Shown here: positions 63,225 to 64,000 of the stretch, one piece after another
How positions within the stretch are numbered: position 1 is the first letter of the stretch
Layout: every line of letters begins with the position of its first letter
Origin: Saposhnikovia divaricata
Taxonomy: Eukaryota; Streptophyta; Magnoliopsida; Apiales; Apiaceae
NCBI GenBank assembly: GCA_036435485.1
Contig: CM071598.1
Span: 146,114,148-146,178,147, forward strand
DNA: 64,000 nucleotides
Direction: 5' to 3'
The notes under the pieces: model-generated
What the model saw: only the letters and a program-made list of their open reading frames with translations
Told to the model about the DNA's origin: nothing
Database searches by the model: none
Translations under genes and position numbers: made by a program

Positions 63225-64000
63225 TCATAAGATCTTAATACTTGCACCACCGCCAATTTGCTTCTCTACTTCAGCCTTGTATTCTTTGAACTTTTCAAAA
63301 GAATCGGATTTGTTCTTCATAAGATATACATATCGATATTTACTAAAATCATCAGTAAATGTTATGAAGTAGTAGTATCCTCCTCTAGCCATCACACGCA
63401 TTGGGCCATATACATCACTATGTATTAGCTTGAGACGTTGAGTGGCCCTTTGACTTTTACCAGTGAAAGGGGCTTTAGTCATCTTACCAAGCAAACAAGA
63501 TTCGCATTCTTGGTATGATTCAAAAACAAACTTATCCAAATATCCATCCTTATGTAATTTGGATATGCGTTTCTCATTTATATGGCCTAGACGACAATGC
63601 CAGAGGTATGTTTGATTTGAGTCATTAACTTTAAGTCGTTTGTTTTCTATATTACAGACATGATTATCTAAATCAAGAACATATAAATCATTAAACAAAC
63701 GCGCAACACCATAGGTTAAATCATTCAAAGCAAAAGAGCAACTGTTGTTCTTTATTGTAAACGAAAAACCTTTCTTGTCCAAACAAGAAACAGAAATAAT
63801 GTTTCTGCGAATCGCAGGCACGTAAAAACAGTCTTCAAGTTCTAAAACAAGCCCAGAGGGCAAAGATAAATAAGTTCCTACAGCTAAAGCAGCAACTCTT
63901 GCTCCATTGCCTACTCGTAGGTCCACTTCTCCCTTAGCCAAAGTCCTACTTCTCTGCAGTTCCTGCACATTTATACAAATGTGAGAAGCACATCCAGTAT
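63225..64000 (-). pseudogene. Copia-3 pol: end of protease, GAG-pre-integrase, integrase core start
   Basis: It shows the late protease segment (LEDCFYVPAIRRNIISVS), the zinc-binding WHCRLGHINEKRI ... CESCLLGKMTKAPF, and the integrase start (LIHSDVYGPM, FITFTDDFSKYRYVYLM) with the first catalytic Asp. TGA 63225-63227 replaces what is usually Arg in the RSD motif, a CGA-to-TGA type change. The protease D-S/T-G site lies at or beyond the window edge. Confidence 0.88.

Larger units (their letters stand above)
59439..64000 (-). mobile_element. Copia-3: Ty1/copia element, 5' part outside window
   Basis: A 1508-bp LTR (59439-60946), a purine tract and a minus-strand copia pol in the order integrase, RT, RNase H toward the LTR. 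Its sequences differ clearly from copia-1 and copia-2, for example YVDDILLMGND, SRYQSNPGEGHW and a GIRWH-free LTR, so it is another Ty1/copia lineage, possibly of the Tork/Angela side. It sits in or beside the copia-1 tail; the flank before 59439 is agaag and the other TSD copy is outside. Confidence 0.88.

Overview
The window is plant nuclear DNA (AT-rich, eudicot-like) made of nested LTR retrotransposons. The support is plant Ty1/copia and Ty3/gypsy protein motifs, primer sites complementary to plant initiator tRNA-Met, target-site duplications and very long LTRs. I found no host gene, tRNA, rRNA or CRISPR array. The species cannot be named from sequence alone.

Layout. (1) 1-8580: element A, minus orientation, LARD-like (very long LTR, apparently non-coding interior), its left LTR cut by the window edge. 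It sits in an older Ty1/copia element, copia-1, of which 8581-9028 (RNase H) and 58687-59438 (last pol codons and downstream DNA) remain. (2) 9029-58686: copia-2, plus strand, a SIRE/Maximus-type copia element inserted into the last pol codons of copia-1. It has LTRs of 548 and 571 bp, a broken gag, a broken pol (PR, IN, RT, RNase H), a 1.4-kb spacer and a large third ORF of unknown function. (3) The third ORF is split by two minus-oriented insertions. Element B (18151-43870, TSD gtggt) has the unusual order LTR-internal-LTR-internal-LTR and carries Ty3/gypsy pol relics. Element C (44736-56715, TSD tgatg) is LARD-like and related to A. (4) 59439-64000: copia-3, minus strand, a second Ty1/copia lineage with a 1508-bp 3' LTR and broken pol; its 5' end lies beyond the window.

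Order of events. Copia-1 is oldest and copia-2 entered it. C and B entered copia-2; A entered copia-1 independently. By-eye LTR divergence is about 1.6-1.8% for copia-2, A and C but only about 0.1% between the outer LTRs of B. B is therefore young and was expanded to three LTRs recently, or is an assembly duplication.

The most interesting signals are RNA-like. A, B and C share a module of three hairpins, the first with paired base changes that keep the stem and a constant self-complementary GGCC loop. A second compensated stem lies next to their polypurine tracts. Copia-2 has two tandem hairpins with compensating changes between pol and the third ORF, and an 8-mer (AAACTCTG) recurring through its coding and non-coding parts and forming an 11-bp-arm palindrome in its LTR.
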